This document shows positions 1 to 7,532 of a stretch of DNA of 36,208 nucleotides, one piece after another. Source of the DNA: Lachnospiraceae bacterium (GTDB taxonomy: Bacteria > Bacillota > Clostridia > Lachnospirales > Lachnospiraceae); assembly GCA_900757195.1 (NCBI GenBank), contig CAAEMZ010000005.1, forward strand, positions 1-36,208, read 5' to 3'. Made by a program: the position numbers and the translations under genes. Under the pieces are notes generated by a model. That model made no database searches. It saw nothing but the letters and a program-made list of their open reading frames with translations, and was not told where the DNA came from. The stretch's first letter is position 1. The number at the start of each line of letters is the position of its first letter.

Positions 1-536
1 AATGGGGTTGTGACGAAAGAGCCAACCACCGCCGAGGCGGGCGAAAGAACCTATTCCTGTACCATTTGTGGTAAAGCGCTCTACACAGAGACGATTGAGA
101 AATTGGAGCCCGGACATAAGCATGACTTTGAAACCGAATGGAAATTCGATGAGAAGAATCATTGGCATGAGTGTTCCTGCGGAGAAAAATCTGACGAAGG
201 GGCACACATCAGTGATAATGGGGTTGTGACGAAAGAGCCAACCACCGCCGAGGCGGGCGAAAGAACCTATTCCTGTACCATTTGTGGTAAAGTGATCCGC
301 ACAGAGACGATTGAAAAAGTGGAGCCCGGACATAAGCATGACTTTGGAACCAAATGGAAATTCGATGAGAAGAATCATTGGCATGAGTGTTCCTGCGGAG
401 AAAAATCGGACGAAGGGGCACACATCAGCAATAATGGGATTGTGACGAAAGCCTCCACTACCACTGAGGCGGGTGAAAGAACCTATTCCTGCACCGTTTG
501 TGGTAAAGTGCTCCGCACGGAGACAATCGCAAAAGA
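1..536 (+). repeat. 216-bp (72-aa) tandem coding repeats
   Basis: The motif encoding NG(V/I)VTK recurs at 1, 217 and 433, an exact 216-nt period. Copies 1 and 2 are near-identical at the DNA level over long stretches, including silent positions, while the third diverges more (for example KAS for KEP). This suggests recent duplication or ongoing gene conversion within the surface-protein gene. More copies probably lie upstream of the window. Confidence 0.9.
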
Positions 537-669
537 GGTGAGCAGCTCGGAAACTCCGCGAACGGGAGACGAAAGCCATATACTTCTTTGGTTTATACTG
601 TTGGGTGCAAGCATGACAGGGTTGATCTGTATTGTGGTCTTCAATCGAAAAAAGAAGAGCCGCCGATGA
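1..669 (+). CDS. C-terminal part of a sortase-anchored repeat surface protein (5' truncated by window edge)
   Basis: The reading frame is open from base 1, so this is only the 3' end of a longer gene; the GTG at base 10 is internal to a repeat and not a credible start. It encodes Cys/His-rich repeats of 72 residues, each with an HWHECSCGE segment and a YSCTxCGK segment, then a spacer and a classic wall-sorting tail: a TPRTGD motif (LPXTG-like variant), a hydrophobic segment (LLWFILLGASMTGLICIVVF) and a basic end (NRKKKSRR). In Gram-positives such tails are cleaved by sortase and linked to peptidoglycan, so the protein is probably displayed on the surface. CxxC, CxC and His residues could bind metal, but that is inference. 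The ligand or function of the missing N-terminal part is unknown. Confidence 0.85.
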   Translation, partial: NGVVTKEPTTAEAGERTYSCTICGKALYTETIEKLEPGHKHDFETEWKFDEKNHWHECSCGEKSDEGAHISDNGVVTKEPTTAEAGERTYSCTICGKVIRTETIEKVEPGHKHDFGTKWKFDEKNHWHECSCGEKSDEGAHISNNGIVTKASTTTEAGERTYSCTVCGKVLRTETIAKEVSSSETPRTGDESHILLWFILLGASMTGLICIVVFNRKKKSRR

Positions 670-747
670 GTGAGTCCGAAAGAGCTATTAATTTAATGCA
701 CAAGATACCAAAGGGATGACTTATAGTTTATAAAGATGATATACAGT

Positions 748-785
748 CCTGACGGAGCGAAAACGCTCTGTCAGGGCTTTTTTTG
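748..785 (+). terminator. Rho-independent terminator after surface protein gene
   Basis: A 12-bp stem (CCTGACGGAGCG / CGCTCTGTCAGG, one G-U pair) with an AAAA loop is followed by a run of T from 778. It lies 80 nt beyond the stop of the surface protein. The 670-747 stretch before it shows no gene. Confidence 0.85.
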
Positions 786-898
786 GTGCGCTTTCTGTGA
801 TTCTGTCACATACAGGTCCGCAATTTTATGGTAAAATAAAATCCGAAATTTTAACAGACGGCGCTGCAGTGGCAATCCGTCAATCAGGAGGGTTAAAG

Positions 899-1102
899 AT
901 GTTATCAAAAAAATATGCACAGGCGGATCAGAAACGCTGTGCAGCCTGCGGGGCCTGTATGAAGGAATGTCCGAAGGATGCGGTTCAGATATGGAAGGGC
1001 TGTTATGCACTTATTGATCGGGAACAGTGCATTGGCTGCGGCAAATGCAGCCGTGTCTGTCCGGCAGACTGTATTCAGGTGAAAGCGAGGGAAGAAGTAT
1101 GA
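899..1102 (+). CDS. 2x[4Fe-4S] ferredoxin-type protein
   Basis: A 67-residue bacterial-type ferredoxin. Two cluster motifs are visible: C14-x2-C17-x2-C20-x3-C24-P and C44-x2-C47-x2-C50-x3-C54-P, the standard pattern for two [4Fe-4S] clusters, with an extra C58 after the second. The ATG at 899 is preceded by an AGGAGG ribosome site seven bases upstream; a longer GTG-started reading from 797 has no such site and adds non-homologous sequence, so the short start is preferred. The stop overlaps the next start (ATGA), so it is translationally coupled to a membrane Fe-S protein. It probably passes electrons to or from that partner; the reaction served is unknown. Confidence 0.85.
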   Translation: MLSKKYAQADQKRCAACGACMKECPKDAVQIWKGCYALIDREQCIGCGKCSRVCPADCIQVKAREEV

Positions 1103-1674
1103 AGAAAAAACACTGGTATGATTATTTATGGATCTGGTCCATCCTCTATTTTTTCCTGGGATTCTTTAATATTCTTTTCGCATGGCTCGGTATGATTGAT
1201 TTTCTTGTGCCGGTGCTTATCGCGGTGATCGGCGGCAACAAATGGTTCTGCAACAATTTGTGCGGCCGCGGCCAGCTTTTTACTCAACTCGGCGGAAAAT
1301 GGAAGTGCTCACGCAATAAAAAAGCGCCGAAATGGATGGCGTCGAAGGGCTTTCGTTATGGGTTTCTCGTATTTTTTCTGGTGATGTTCGGAAACATCAT
1401 TTTCCAGACCTGTCTGGTCGCTGCCGGAGCATCGTCTCTGACAGAAGCGATTCAGCTTTTCTGGACATTTAAAGTGCCCTGGGGCTGGGCTTACAGCGCC
1501 GGAACCGTGACCGACTGGGTGGCAAAATTCAGCTTCGGATTTTACAGTCTGATGCTCACATCGACGTTGATCGGGCTCATCGTTATGGCGCTCTACCGGC
1601 CGAGAACCTGGTGCAGCTTCTGCCCGATGGGAACCATGACCCAGTCGGTCTGCAAAATTAAAAACAGAGACTGA
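1099..1674 (+). CDS. Membrane 4Fe-4S protein, NapH/NosR-like
   Basis: A 191-residue protein with several hydrophobic helices (roughly 10-44, 80-107 and 145-165) and two cysteine motifs flanking the membrane region: FC51NNLC55G near the end of the first helices and WC172SFC175PMG with C185 at the C-terminus. This resembles the polyferredoxin-like membrane proteins of the NapH/NosR/CcoG type (W-C-x2-C-P-x-G-x3), although full NapH/NosR proteins are longer and carry extra ferredoxin repeats. Here the soluble ferredoxin is a separate gene directly upstream with a 4-bp ATGA overlap. The pair could form a small membrane electron-transfer unit, for example for flavin or quinone reduction, but no substrate enzyme is next to it. 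The family call is good; the role is open. Confidence 0.7.
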   Translation: MKKKHWYDYLWIWSILYFFLGFFNILFAWLGMIDFLVPVLIAVIGGNKWFCNNLCGRGQLFTQLGGKWKCSRNKKAPKWMASKGFRYGFLVFFLVMFGNIIFQTCLVAAGASSLTEAIQLFWTFKVPWGWAYSAGTVTDWVAKFSFGFYSLMLTSTLIGLIVMALYRPRTWCSFCPMGTMTQSVCKIKNRD

Positions 1675-1716
1675 AGGCAGAGGTGCATTATATGCGGCAG
1701 AATGTCATAGGATGCA

Positions 1717-1746
1717 GTGACTTTTGATGTTCTGAAATGTTATAAT
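1717..1746 (+). promoter_or_regulatory. Possible sigma-A promoter for the diguanylate cyclase gene
   Basis: GTGACT at 1717-1722, an 18-bp spacer and a perfect TATAAT at 1741-1746, 49 bp before the ATG at 1795. The -10 box is consensus; the -35 matches four of six bases. Confidence 0.45.
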
Positions 1747-1794
1747 AATAAATAAATGGGTATTGCAGTGTTCACAGGACAAAGTGGGTGAAAT

Positions 1795-3132
1795 ATGGAG
1801 CAGATTAAACGTTTTTTTGAAAATATGGACGAAATTGTTTATATCGTCGATATGGACAATTACGAAATCATTTATATGAATAAAAAATTGCGGGAATTAT
1901 ATGGCGGACTTCCGATGGAAAGCTTTGCCGGACAGAAGTGTTATGAAGTTTTCCAGAATAATTCAGAGCCATGTAAGATCTGTACGAATTATAAATTGAA
2001 ACCGGATGAATTTGTGGAGTGGCAGTATTATAATCCGATTTTGAACAAATTTTTAATGATAAAGGATTCCATGATGGAGGAAAACGGAAAGCGGTATCGG
2101 ATTGAAATCGCCATCGACATATCGGATCAGAACCGGAAAAATGAGATGCACGATGATTATCAAAAGCTGGAAAAGCTGGCCAATGAAGGCTATCGTCTGG
2201 CGCTTCAGAGATCAACGCCGGATGAGTGCATCGAAGTGATTCTGGAGTATCTCGGAAAGGCGCTGAATGGGGACCGGACCTATGTCGTCGAAAGAAACGA
2301 ACGGGGCGGGGATGATAACACCTATGAATGGGTGGCGAACGGCGTAACAGCGGAGAAGAAAAACCTTCAGAATCTGCCTCCGGAGGTATGCAGGACCTGG
2401 TACGAGGTATTTAAAGAGAAGAAAAATATCATGATCGAGGATATCGAGGAGATCCGAGATGTTTACCCGGTGCAGTATGCGGTTTTAAAGCCTCAGAATA
2501 TCCGTTCTATGGTCGTGTTTCCGCTCTATGAGGGCAAACATATTATCGGGTTTTACGGTATTGATAATCCTTCCGAAAGCTCCCTGGAGTATGTTTCAAA
2601 TATGCTTGAGACCGTGGCCCATTTTATTGTTGCGGCGATCGACAGAAGGCGGCTGATGCGGGAACTCAGAGACATGGGCTATCGGGACCAGTTGACGAAG
2701 CTTGGAAACCGCTATGCTATGAGCGCTTATATCCGGGAATTTCAGGATAATCAGGATATAGGTATTGTCTATTGCGATATTACGGGACTGAAAAATCTGA
2801 ATGACCGGGAAGGACACATAGCCGGCGACGCTCTTTTGGTCCGCAGCGGCGAATGTCTGAAAAAAGTTTTCAGAGGCTATGGAATGTTTCGTATCGGCGG
2901 AGATGAGTTTCTCATTCTCTGTCCGCAGATTGACGAAGAGCTGCTGGCGGAAAAGGTCGGACTGCTCCGGCAGACCATGCAGGAACGACAGGTGACTTCT
3001 GCGGTGGGAACCGTATGGAAAAAGTGTTTGAAGGGTTCGGAAATTGAAGGCCTTGTTAATGAAGCCGAAAACCGGATGTACATCGACAAGGCGGCATATT
3101 ACAGAACGGCAGGAGTGGACAGAAGAAAATAA
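1795..3132 (+). CDS. Diguanylate cyclase with PAS and GAF sensor domains
   Basis: A 445-residue, apparently soluble signalling enzyme. Residues about 1-115 form a PAS domain (DEIVYIVDMDNYEIIYMNKK opening), about 130-285 a GAF-type domain, and about 290-440 a GGDEF domain with an intact signature at G368-G-D-E-F372. GGDEF proteins join two GTP into cyclic di-GMP. The allosteric I-site (RxxD five residues before GGDEF) is not conserved: the aligned residues are FRGY, so product inhibition at this site is unlikely. There is no transmembrane segment or EAL domain, and the inputs to PAS and GAF are unknown. The ribosome site is weak (GTGGGTG). It ends close to a hairpin shared with the convergent L25 gene. 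Confidence 0.88.
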   Translation: MEQIKRFFENMDEIVYIVDMDNYEIIYMNKKLRELYGGLPMESFAGQKCYEVFQNNSEPCKICTNYKLKPDEFVEWQYYNPILNKFLMIKDSMMEENGKRYRIEIAIDISDQNRKNEMHDDYQKLEKLANEGYRLALQRSTPDECIEVILEYLGKALNGDRTYVVERNERGGDDNTYEWVANGVTAEKKNLQNLPPEVCRTWYEVFKEKKNIMIEDIEEIRDVYPVQYAVLKPQNIRSMVVFPLYEGKHIIGFYGIDNPSESSLEYVSNMLETVAHFIVAAIDRRRLMRELRDMGYRDQLTKLGNRYAMSAYIREFQDNQDIGIVYCDITGLKNLNDREGHIAGDALLVRSGECLKKVFRGYGMFRIGGDEFLILCPQIDEELLAEKVGLLRQTMQERQVTSAVGTVWKKCLKGSEIEGLVNEAENRMYIDKAAYYRTAGVDRRK

Positions 3133-3161
3133 GCGGCCGGAAAAACGGTTTTGTGCCGAAA

Positions 3162-3203
3162 ATAGAAAATCGGGGACGCCTCTGAAACACAGAGACATCC
3201 CCG
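3162..3203 (-). terminator. Terminator of the L25/Ctc gene (probably bidirectional)
   Basis: A 14-nt stem (CGGGGACGCCTCTG 3171-3184 against CAGAGACATCCCCG 3190-3203) lies between two convergent genes. Read on the minus strand it is followed by an interrupted T-rich tract (ATTTTCTATTTTC), fitting termination of rplY/ctc; on the plus strand it can also stop transcription of the diguanylate cyclase gene. Confidence 0.75.
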
Positions 3204-3222
3204 AAACTATTTTATGAACCGA

Positions 3223-3813
3223 TCAGGCTTCCGCTTTTTCTTCGGTTTCTTCACTTGCTTCTGCCGGAGCGGCATGAACTTCAAAAACGGTGACGACATC
3301 GGCATCCAGGTCGGTCATCAGATCGACATCCTTATCTTTGGCGATAGCCAGGTCGCGGACTTTAATCGTATCGCCCACTTTCATATCGCCCACATCGATT
3401 TCAACTTTTTCAACCAATGCGGATGGAAGGGCTTTGAATGCGATTTCATGCAGTTTCTGCTGGACAACGCCGGCAGCAACCTTATCGTGGTTCAGAAGAT
3501 AAACTTCCGCAACAGAATGTACTTTTTCATTGCTTACCAGCGCCTGAAAATCGATTTCATCAATCTGACCCTTTACCGGGTTAAATTCAATATCTTTAAT
3601 TAAAACATCAAGGGTTTCACCTTCCAGATCCAGAATGAGCTGGCTTCCTTTACGGCAGGTTTTAAGAAGTCGTTCGGCAGCGGCTTTTTCCATCTTGACC
3701 GGAACCGATGCTTTCATTTCCCGACCGAAGACATTACCGGTCACATAACCTTCTCTTCTTAATTTCTTTGCTTTGATGTCCAGAGTTCTTTTTTCAGCTT
3801 TTAAAGTAGTCAT
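3223..3813 (-). CDS. rplY: Ribosomal protein L25 / general stress protein Ctc
   Basis: A 196-residue long-form L25 (Ctc/TL5 type), which binds 5S rRNA in the large ribosomal subunit. The N-terminal part (about 1-90, with GYVTGNVFGRE and KGSQLILDLEGE) is the 5S-binding beta-barrel; the C-terminal part (about 95-180) is the TL5-type domain, followed by an acidic Glu/Ala tail. The ATG at 3813 follows GGAGG eight bases upstream; the in-frame extension to 3855 adds 14 unrelated residues and is not used. In Bacillus the homologue is a general stress protein; here nothing in the upstream region clearly shows the control. It is a single-gene unit, convergent with the cyclase gene. Confidence 0.93.
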   Translation of the reverse strand: MTTLKAEKRTLDIKAKKLRREGYVTGNVFGREMKASVPVKMEKAAAERLLKTCRKGSQLILDLEGETLDVLIKDIEFNPVKGQIDEIDFQALVSNEKVHSVAEVYLLNHDKVAAGVVQQKLHEIAFKALPSALVEKVEIDVGDMKVGDTIKVRDLAIAKDKDVDLMTDLDADVVTVFEVHAAPAEASEETEEKAEA

Positions 3814-3976
3814 TTGTCTTTTCCTCCAAAATCTAAATTGCTTAGCAGCCTTCAAATTTGAATGAACAAACAGGTTTTGTTAAGTATACATTTTCTTTGC
3901 TACAGTTTTATTATAACACTTATGTCAAGAGGGGAAATAAAAGTTGTGTTTATTTTATATTCAAATGGAAATTGAC

Positions 3977-4005
3977 TATACTATTTGCCATGATTTTAGT
4001 ATAAT
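3977..4005 (+). promoter_or_regulatory. Predicted tupA operon promoter with overlapping inverted repeat
   Basis: A perfect TATAAT sits at 4000-4005; 17 bp upstream is TATACT (3977-3982), a poor -35. The arms TATACTA (3977-3983) and TAGTATA (3997-4003) form a 7-bp inverted repeat with a 13-nt spacer that covers both promoter boxes, so a dimeric regulator bound here would control the operon. A TTGACT at 3972 is also present but at 22 bp it is too far from the -10. A small dyad (CGCTC-A-GAGCG, 4021-4031) follows in the leader. Confidence 0.4.
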
Positions 4006-4052
4006 AGACCTAACGATAGACGCTCAGAGCGCCAGATGGAGGAGATGCGAAA

Positions 4053-4883
4053 ATGAAAAAAGTTATGGTTTATCTGTTATGTGCATGTATGCTTGTCCTT
4101 ACTGCCTGTCAGGCTTCGGAAAACGGAGAGCTCATTCTTGCAACGACGACCAGTACAAAGGACAGCGGACTGCTGGATGAAATCCTTCCGGCCTTTGAAG
4201 AAGAAACGGGATATCGTGTCAGCGTTGTTTCTGTCGGTTCCGGTGAGGCCATGAAGATGGGCGAAAATGGGGAAGCCGATGTGCTGCTCGTACATTCTCC
4301 GGCGGCGGAAAAAGCCTTTGTTGAAGGCGGACATGCCGATGAAGACGGCAGAAAAGATGTTATGTATAACGACTATGTGATCGTCGGACCGAAGGAAGAC
4401 CCGGCGGGGCTGAGTACGGATTCCTATAACGATGCGCTGAAATCTTTCCGGACTCTCAGCGAAAAGGAAGCCATGTTTATTTCACGGAGCGATGAATCGG
4501 GAACCCATAAAAAAGAACTGGCAATCTGGGAAAAATGCGGCATTACGCCGGAGGGCGACTGGTACGTGAAGGCCGGCGCCGGCATGGGTGCCGTGCTCGA
4601 GATGACCAACGAAAAACTGGCTTATACATTATCCGACAGGGCTACATGGCTGAATCTCGGCCAGAACGGAGACTTGAGGATCGTCTGTGAGAAGGATGAA
4701 AGCGGTATTTTATATAATCAGTACGGTGTGATCTGTGTCAATCCGGGTAAAAATGAAAATATAAACCACGAAGGCGCAAAGGCGTTCCAGAACTGGATTG
4801 TTTCGGAAGAAACTCAGAAACGGATCGGTGAATACGGCGTGGAAAAGTACGGCAAACCGCTGTTTACGCCAAATGCAGAATAA
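4053..4883 (+). CDS. tupA: Tungstate ABC transporter substrate-binding lipoprotein TupA
   Basis: A 276-residue secreted lipoprotein: N-terminal signal peptide with lipobox L-T-A-C19, so it should be anchored outside the membrane. Directly after it comes ATTTSTKDSGLL, the TupA family hallmark for oxyanion binding, and a second binding stretch VGSGEAMKMGENGEADVLLVHS. TupA captures tungstate with much higher affinity than ModA captures molybdate. It is the first gene of a run leading through tupB, tupC, two moeA genes and a tungsten-type AOR, which makes tungstate far more likely than another anion. The ATG follows GGAGGAG with good spacing. Confidence 0.92.
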   Translation: MKKVMVYLLCACMLVLTACQASENGELILATTTSTKDSGLLDEILPAFEEETGYRVSVVSVGSGEAMKMGENGEADVLLVHSPAAEKAFVEGGHADEDGRKDVMYNDYVIVGPKEDPAGLSTDSYNDALKSFRTLSEKEAMFISRSDESGTHKKELAIWEKCGITPEGDWYVKAGAGMGAVLEMTNEKLAYTLSDRATWLNLGQNGDLRIVCEKDESGILYNQYGVICVNPGKNENINHEGAKAFQNWIVSEETQKRIGEYGVEKYGKPLFTPNAE

Positions 4884-4898
4884 GGACTGAAATGAAGC

Positions 4899-5600
4899 AT
4901 GGATATTATCATTGAAGGCATAGAGGAAGCGTTCCGGCTGATATTTTCACGGGACAGGGAAGTGTTTGAAGTTGTCTTTCTGTCACTGAGAGTGTCGCTG
5001 GTGTCTCTTTTAATCGCAGGATCGGCGGGGATTCCTCTGGGAATCTGGATGGCGAAGCACCGGTTTGTTCTAAAGCATTTTCTGATGCGGCTCATTTATA
5101 CGCTGATGGGGATGCCGCCGGTGCTCTGTGGTCTGGTCGTCTATATTATTTTCATGCGGCGGGGGCCTCTGGGAAGCCTGAAGCTGAATTACACGGTGAC
5201 GGTCATGATCGTGGCTCAGACCCTGCTGATTCTGCCGATTATTCTGGGCCTGACGATGGATGCGGCCAGAGAAAAACAAAAAAGGATTCAGATGCTGGCA
5301 AAAACGCTGGGAGCAGATGGCCCCCAGACGCTGAGGTTATTTATTTTTGAACTCCGGTTCGGCCTGATTACGGCCCTTGTTTCCGGTTTTTCACGGGCCA
5401 TATCCGAAGTCGGCGCCGTCATGATCGTCGGCGGAAATATCGAAGGGAAGACCCGGGTGATGACGACCTATATTTCCCAGTTGAAGGGGATGGGGGAATT
5501 CGAAAGGGCGGTGGCCGTCGGAATCCTTTTACTGCTGATTTCTTTTGCGATGAATTCGGTGCTTTATCATTTCCAGAAGGAAAAGAGTCATGAGACATGA
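4899..5600 (+). CDS. tupB: Tungstate ABC transporter permease TupB
   Basis: A 233-residue inner-membrane permease with about five to six hydrophobic helices and the EAA-type cytoplasmic loop (AKTLGADGPQTLRLFIFELR...ISEVGAVMIVGGNI) that docks the ATPase. It is of normal length for TupB/ModB-type permeases. It lies 15 nt downstream of tupA and its stop overlaps the tupC start as ATGA. It forms the membrane channel that moves tungstate delivered by TupA. The ribosome site is weak, so coupling to tupA translation is likely. Confidence 0.92.
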   Translation: MDIIIEGIEEAFRLIFSRDREVFEVVFLSLRVSLVSLLIAGSAGIPLGIWMAKHRFVLKHFLMRLIYTLMGMPPVLCGLVVYIIFMRRGPLGSLKLNYTVTVMIVAQTLLILPIILGLTMDAAREKQKRIQMLAKTLGADGPQTLRLFIFELRFGLITALVSGFSRAISEVGAVMIVGGNIEGKTRVMTTYISQLKGMGEFERAVAVGILLLLISFAMNSVLYHFQKEKSHET

Positions 5601-6301
5601 AAATAGAGATTAAAAATCTGAAAAAATCTTATAACGGGATACCGGTGCTGGATCTGCGGCATCTGGTCTTTCCGGAAAATGCAGTGACGGCGGTGGTCGG
5701 ACCCAATGGCGCGGGAAAATCGACGCTGCTGAATTTAATCGCCGGACTGATTGAAAAGGACAGCGGGGAAATTTTTTATGATGGGAAAGAGCGGGTTCCG
5801 GCCCGGAGGATGACCCTTGTTTTTCAGGAACCCTATCTGATTTCTTCCGGTGTCCGGGAAAATATCGCCTGGCCGCTGAAACTGAGAAAAGCGCCGGCGG
5901 AAACCGTCCGGCAGCGGGTGGAGACGCTGGCAGAGGAACTGAATCTGCAGCCGCTGCTGTCGAAGCGGGCGAACCAGCTCTCTCTCGGGGAAATGCAGAA
6001 AGTGGCTCTGGCCCGGGCCCTGTCCTTTGAGCCGGATCTGCTCCTTCTGGATGAACCCAGTGCGAGCATTGATCCCTATACGACCGGTGAAATGGAAAAG
6101 CTTCTTAAAAAACAGAACAGGGAAAAGAAAATGACGATGATCCTCGTCACCCATAACCTGGCCCAGGCAAAACGGCTGGCGGATTATGTTGTTTTACTGA
6201 ACCGGGGAAATGTGGTTGAAAGCGGGGATGCAGATCGGTTTTTTAATCATCCGTCGCAGCCGGAAACGGAAAAATTTATCAGAGGAGAGCTGGTGGTTTA
6301 A
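5597..6301 (+). CDS. tupC: Tungstate ABC transporter ATP-binding protein TupC
   Basis: A 234-residue ABC ATPase with Walker A GPNGAGKST, Q-loop in LVFQEP, signature LSLGEMQKV (an LSGGQ variant), Walker B LLLLDEPSASID and the switch His in VTHN. It is short, with no C-terminal TOBE/Mop regulatory domain, as expected for TupC and unlike ModC. It overlaps tupB by 4 bp and is followed by moeA one base after the stop, so import and cofactor insertion are co-expressed. Confidence 0.92.
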   Translation: MKIEIKNLKKSYNGIPVLDLRHLVFPENAVTAVVGPNGAGKSTLLNLIAGLIEKDSGEIFYDGKERVPARRMTLVFQEPYLISSGVRENIAWPLKLRKAPAETVRQRVETLAEELNLQPLLSKRANQLSLGEMQKVALARALSFEPDLLLLDEPSASIDPYTTGEMEKLLKKQNREKKMTMILVTHNLAQAKRLADYVVLLNRGNVVESGDADRFFNHPSQPETEKFIRGELVV

Positions 6302-6302
6302 G

Positions 6303-7532
6303 ATGGAATTGTTACATACGGATACGCTGGAGGAAGCGAGAGAAAAGCTGAAATTACAGACAGCGGATTTTAAACTCAGGACATATGCGGTATCCTGTGC
6401 GGATTCTCTGGGGTGCATCTGCGGAGAAGATGTGACTGCCGGAGAAAACGTACCGCCCTTCCGGCGTTCAACCGTGGATGGTTATGCGGTGATTGCCGGG
6501 GAAACCTATGGGGCCGGAGATGCTAATCCCATTTTTTTCCGGGTGTCCGGCCATGTGGATATTGAAAAAAGAGCAGAGACTGGCGTGCATCCCGGAGAGG
6601 CGGTTCTCGTACAGACAGGATCGATGATTCCGGAACAGGCGACGGCAGTCCTGATGGTGGAATATACGGAAAGTTATGCGGCGGACAAAATCGTCGCTTA
6701 CCGGGCGGTCAGTGAAGGGGAAAATATCATTCAGATCGGTGAAGATATCAAAGCCGGCGAAAGCCTGATTCCCAGGGGCCGGAAAATCAGCGCCCGGGAT
6801 ATCGGAATGATGGCGGCGCTTGGGATTACGGAAGTGAAGGTACTGGCTCCGCCGGAGCTGACGGTCATTTCAACAGGAAATGAACTGGCAGATATTGATG
6901 AACCTCTGTCCGGTTCTAAAATACGGGATATTAATGCCTATGCGCTGGCAGCCGAGGCTGTGAGCAATGGCTTTCGGGTTCGGAAAAAAATCCGTGTTCC
7001 CGATGATGAGACGATGATTTTCGAAGCCGTTTCGAAGGCGGCGGCGGAAAGCGATATTGTTCTTCTGTCGGGCGGCAGCTCCAAAGGCAGCCGGGATTAT
7101 ACAAAATCGGTGCTTGAAAGGGTGACACAGAACGTTTTTACCCATGGCATTTCCGTGAAGCCCGGAAAACCGACGATTTTATCCGTGGAACGGGAACGCC
7201 GGGTCATTATCGCCGGACTGCCGGGGCATCCGATGGCGGCGCTGCTCATGTTCCGCCTGCTTATTCTTGACTGGTATCGGCAGAAGGCGGGAATTGCTGC
7301 GCCGAAACCTTATTTTGCCGTGATGCAGGAAAATGTTTCCAGCAATCAGGGGCGGGCTGCCTGTCTTCCGGTGCGTCTGGTCTGCGGCGAAACGGATTAT
7401 GGCGCCCTTCCGGTATACGCAAAATCGGGAAGCATTTCGGCCCTTAGTAAAGCCGACGGCTATGTGATGATTCCAAGAAACAAAGAAGGACTGAAAAAGG
7501 GTGAAAGAGTCCGGGTCGAGGTGTGGTTATGA
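6303..7532 (+). CDS. moeA: Molybdopterin metal insertase MoeA (first copy)
   Basis: A 409-residue MoeA. Family motifs are visible in order: PPFRRSTVDGYAV near the N-terminus, QTGSMIPEQATAVLMVEYTE, the MoCF/MPT-binding domain with ISTGNEL, LLSGGSSKGSRDYT and GLPGHPMAALL, then the C-terminal beta domain (SISALSKADGYVMIP). MoeA swaps AMP on adenylated molybdopterin for molybdate or tungstate. The ATG at 6303 is one base after the tupC stop; an in-frame start further upstream lies inside tupC and is rejected. The neighbouring tungstate importer and AOR suggest a tungsten role. The stop overlaps the next gene's ATG (ATGA). Confidence 0.92.
   Translation: MELLHTDTLEEAREKLKLQTADFKLRTYAVSCADSLGCICGEDVTAGENVPPFRRSTVDGYAVIAGETYGAGDANPIFFRVSGHVDIEKRAETGVHPGEAVLVQTGSMIPEQATAVLMVEYTESYAADKIVAYRAVSEGENIIQIGEDIKAGESLIPRGRKISARDIGMMAALGITEVKVLAPPELTVISTGNELADIDEPLSGSKIRDINAYALAAEAVSNGFRVRKKIRVPDDETMIFEAVSKAAAESDIVLLSGGSSKGSRDYTKSVLERVTQNVFTHGISVKPGKPTILSVERERRVIIAGLPGHPMAALLMFRLLILDWYRQKAGIAAPKPYFAVMQENVSSNQGRAACLPVRLVCGETDYGALPVYAKSGSISALSKADGYVMIPRNKEGLKKGERVRVEVWL

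Noticed and set aside
1..536. CRISPR-like repeat array
   Set aside because: Repeats are 216 bp, contiguous, in frame and coding; there are no spacers.
797..898. Longer GTG-started form of the ferredoxin
   Set aside because: No ribosome site and no ferredoxin-like sequence before the ATG at 899, which has AGGAGG.
3214..3603. 129-residue plus-strand frame across the L25 gene
   Set aside because: Antisense to rplY/ctc; composition (many Phe, Asn) reflects the complement of that gene.
4006..4052. Molybdenum/tungsten cofactor riboswitch ahead of tupA
   Set aside because: The leader is only about 40 nt and shows just one 5-bp dyad; the large multi-stem Moco motif would not fit.
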